14,093 nt of DNA from Fischerella sp. (GTDB lineage Bacteria; Cyanobacteriota; Cyanobacteriia; Cyanobacteriales; Nostocaceae): assembly GCA_026419705.1 (NCBI GenBank), contig JANZYY010000067.1, positions 1 to 14,093 of the forward strand. Reading direction: 5' to 3'. Position numbers and translations under genes: made by a program. This document shows, piece by piece, positions 13,633 through 14,093 of the stretch (positions are counted from its first letter, which is position 1; each line of letters begins with the position of its first letter). The notes below the pieces were generated by a model, which did no database searches, was not told the DNA's origin, and worked only from the letters and a program-made list of their open reading frames with translations.

Positions 13633-14093
13633 TTACTTTCCTATCCTGACAGTCCCATCTGGCGATGGTGTATTTGCTTGACATCTTTTAAGGTTTGTCT
13701 GAGATTCTGAGTCTTGAGTAAAACGTTGCCAAAAACTCAGCAGTTGCTCTCCAACCTCTTGAGGATAGAAGTAGTGAAAGAAATGATGCCCTTTTGCACA
13801 TTCCCACAGGGTATCTTCTGATTTGAGGAAATTCCGCCAATCGTATAACTCTGGTGGGCTGACCACTGGATCGGTCTTACTGCCACATACAAACATAGGC
13901 ATGACAACTCCTCCCTTAGGTAAGTTAACTAATCGCAGCAGAGAGTGTAAGGTGGGAGATTCATCTAAATCTCTGTTGAGGGCAGCCATTAGTTTTTGAG
14001 TTGTGTGGGCAGGTTGATTGCCAAATAAAATACGAACGTTGTTTAGCAAAACTTGTTCGCGACTGAGGGGTAAAAGCGTGCGCTGCTTGTAAT
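13633..14093 (-). CDS. Alpha/beta-fold hydrolase, C-terminal part (runs off the right edge)
   Basis: The visible 152 residues are the end of a probable alpha/beta hydrolase. The frame is open to the window edge, so a TTG at 14049 is not needed as a start. The core segment MPMFVCGSKTDPVVSPPELY carries the likely catalytic acid Asp in SKTDPVV. The following KGHHFFHYF carries the expected catalytic His. The nucleophile elbow (GxSxG) would lie upstream, outside the window. The last 25 or so residues after SFWQRF are polar and probably disordered. The substrate cannot be told from this part. It lies 96 bp upstream of gap on the same strand; the gap leader region fills the space and no terminator is evident, so read-through into gap is possible. 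Confidence 0.75.
   Translation of the reverse strand, partial: YKQRTLLPLSREQVLLNNVRILFGNQPAHTTQKLMAALNRDLDESPTLHSLLRLVNLPKGGVVMPMFVCGSKTDPVVSPPELYDWRNFLKSEDTLWECAKGHHFFHYFYPQEVGEQLLSFWQRFTQDSESQTNLKRCQANTPSPDGTVRIGK

Noticed and set aside
1..14093. CRISPR arrays, transposons, phage or defence genes, tRNA and rRNA
   Set aside because: Only short 7-8 bp tandem repeats were seen, with no spacer pattern; no transposase, integrase or nuclease motifs and no cloverleaf or rRNA signature were found by eye.

Overview
The window looks like an ordinary chromosomal segment of a cyanobacterium, most likely filamentous and Nostocales-like. The evidence is a small cytochrome b6f subunit gene (petM) beside ycf39, both typical of oxygenic phototrophs; ten exact HIP1 octamers (GCGATCGC, starting at 2364, 2519, 2682, 3684, 6794, 7154, 9866, 10438, 10490 and 12108), where chance predicts well under one; and several short heptanucleotide tandem repeats (STRR type) common in filamentous cyanobacteria. 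The genus is not determined.

Left part (1-3128): on the minus strand, reading right to left, petM, ycf39 and a truncated nadK (NAD kinase) run in the same direction. pdxA (vitamin B6 synthesis) diverges from petM on the plus strand. Middle (3167-6742): ligA (NAD-dependent DNA ligase, minus) converges on pdxA. A non-coding gap of about 550 bp follows, then a GlpQ-type glycerophosphodiester phosphodiesterase on the plus strand.

Right-middle (6829-10626): two minus-strand signalling genes 30 bp apart, probably one transcript. The first encodes a membrane hybrid histidine kinase (sensor, HAMP, HisKA, HATPase, receiver). The second encodes a soluble receiver-kinase protein whose ATP-binding G1 and G2 boxes are degenerate. 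Right (10895-14093): tal (transaldolase), a glycolytic-type gap (GAPDH) and the C-terminal part of an alpha/beta hydrolase, all on the minus strand. tal and gap link the oxidative pentose phosphate pathway and glycolysis, consistent with dark or heterotrophic carbon flow, although they are separated by 617 bp.

No rRNA, tRNA, CRISPR array, transposase, phage gene or defence system was recognised. The points most worth a second look are the degenerate kinase, heptamer repeats that supply coding sequence or abut start codons, a possible 16-codon leader ORF ending 2 nt before gap, and the composite repeats between ligA and glpQ. I did not find a convincing undescribed system.
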